Assembly (NCBI GenBank): GCA_020440745.1
Contig: JAGRNM010000101.1
Span: 1-5,657, forward strand
From: Deltaproteobacteria bacterium
GTDB taxonomy: Bacteria; UBA10199; DSSB01
Length of the DNA: 5,657 nucleotides
Direction: 5' to 3'
Shown here: one piece after another, positions 5,183-5,657 of the stretch
How the letters are laid out: every line of letters begins with the position of its first letter
How positions within the stretch are numbered: the stretch's first letter is position 1
The notes under the pieces: model-generated
What the model was told of the DNA's origin: nothing
Database searches by the model: none
Seen by the model: only the letters and a program-made list of their open reading frames with translations
Position numbers and translations under genes: made by a program

Positions 5183-5454
5183 TATTGAACAAACTTGCTA
5201 AAGAGTTTTTGTCGGTCGTCTTCGGAAAGCTCGCTTAGGACCTGTTTGGCTTTAGGACTTAAGTCTTCTAAGATTTCTTCTACCTCTTCATTAGAAGCTT
5301 CTAGGCCGTAGAGTATTTCTTCTCCTAGTTCTTTTAAGGCTTCTTTAACTCTTTCGGGGGGTAAGCGAAGGCCTTTCAGTGAAGAAAATTTTTCGTTTTC
5401 TGCCAGATAAATTAAAACTTGGGCTAAGGTTTCTTTGGGAAGACTACCGCTCAT
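5182..5454 (-). CDS. Small acidic protein of unknown function, coupled to RNase HI
   Basis: I do not recognise this 90-residue protein. It is acidic (about 19 Asp/Glu to 12 Lys/Arg) and appears all-helical, with no cysteine, signal peptide or membrane segment. Residues 8-46 (ETLAQVLIYLAEN, a short turn, then LPPERVKEALKELGEEI) have a helix-turn-helix-like rhythm. Residues 52-66 are a very acidic helix (EASNEEVEEILEDLS), and 67-90 look like a further helix pair. The start is supported by AGGA (5462-5465), 7 nt before the ATG. It lies 33 nt after the zinc-ribbon gene, and its TAA overlaps the RNase HI ATG by one base, so the two proteins are probably made in step. It might be a detached accessory domain for the RNase H protein; that is inference from position alone. 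Confidence 0.75.
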   Translation of the reverse strand: MSGSLPKETLAQVLIYLAENEKFSSLKGLRLPPERVKEALKELGEEILYGLEASNEEVEEILEDLSPKAKQVLSELSEDDRQKLFSKFVQ

Positions 5455-5487
5455 AGAGTTTTCCTTTTTTTCCTTTTTATTTTTAGC

Positions 5488-5657
5488 TTAAGACGCTTCG
5501 GGGGGCAAGTAAAGAAGGCGGTGACAATTTGGACAATTGAGCCATTTTTCTTCTTTAAGTAATTCAATGTGTAATTGAGGAGGGAGTTTTATAAAGCAAG
5601 TTTGACAGGTGGCTTTTTCTACTAAGGTGACAGGAGGGTCTAGGTTTTCTTGTAGGT
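5488..5657 (-). CDS. COG1579-type C4 zinc-ribbon protein, C-terminal fragment (5' end beyond window)
   Basis: The last 55 codons of a gene running in from the right edge are visible. The fragment contains a four-cysteine zinc ribbon: TCQTC (Cys17 and Cys20 of the fragment) and NCPNCHRLLYLPPE (Cys41 and Cys44), ending seven residues before the stop. This is the typical C-terminus of the COG1579 family, proteins of about 230-250 residues with a long N-terminal coiled coil, often annotated as putative nucleic-acid-binding. The segment between the two Cys pairs (IKLPPQLHIELLKEEKWL) also fits the family. The coiled-coil part would lie outside the window. It is the first visible gene of the leftward cluster with the 90-residue protein, RNase HI and rnpB. 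Its function is not established. Confidence 0.85.
   Translation of the reverse strand, partial: LQENLDPPVTLVEKATCQTCFIKLPPQLHIELLKEEKWLNCPNCHRLLYLPPEAS

Overview
This 5.66 kb window is ordinary bacterial chromosome, dense in housekeeping genes. There is no sign of phage, insertion sequence, CRISPR array, tRNA or rRNA. Base composition looks low-to-mid 40s % GC by eye. Shine-Dalgarno sites are mostly classical. The RNase P RNA has a short P3, a P18 hairpin with a GNRA loop, and an arm between GGCCAAATAG and GGGTAGG that I read as P16/P17, so it looks like the ancestral (type A) class. The sucD-ndk pair and the zinc-ribbon/RNase HI/RNase P RNA grouping remind me of deltaproteobacterial or Bdellovibrio-like Gram-negative lineages. 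That is an impression from gene content, not a demonstrated placement.

Left part, plus strand (1-1390): the 3' half of sucD (succinyl-CoA synthetase alpha) is followed 14 nt later by ndk (nucleoside diphosphate kinase), and a rho-independent terminator lies directly after ndk. One enzyme makes a nucleoside triphosphate at the TCA-cycle step and the other spreads that phosphate through the nucleotide pool. A small GFA-family (glutathione-dependent formaldehyde-activating-like) zinc protein follows, with its own strong ribosome binding site.

Middle (1391-3207): a 144-bp gap with no gene, holding weak phased repeats, separates the GFA gene from a convergent yjbQ-family gene. yjbQ is divergent from a gene for a small secreted protein of unknown function (2253-2645). 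That gene converges tail-to-tail, with a 10-nt gap, on efp (translation elongation factor P).

Right part, minus strand, read from 5657 down to 3262: the C-terminal end of a COG1579-type zinc-ribbon protein, a 90-residue acidic protein of unknown function, a ribonuclease HI-family protein whose start codon overlaps the previous stop (TAATG), the RNase P RNA gene rnpB with a clear promoter, and a DAO-family FAD oxidoreductase ending in a terminator. efp follows on the same strand. The first four form a nucleic-acid-processing cluster.

I found no convincing new system. The most informative items are the unusual RNase P RNA (little room for P13/P14, enlarged P16/P17 arm), the uncharacterised small protein coupled to RNase HI, the cysteine-containing insert in the YjbQ-family protein, and the orphan secreted protein.
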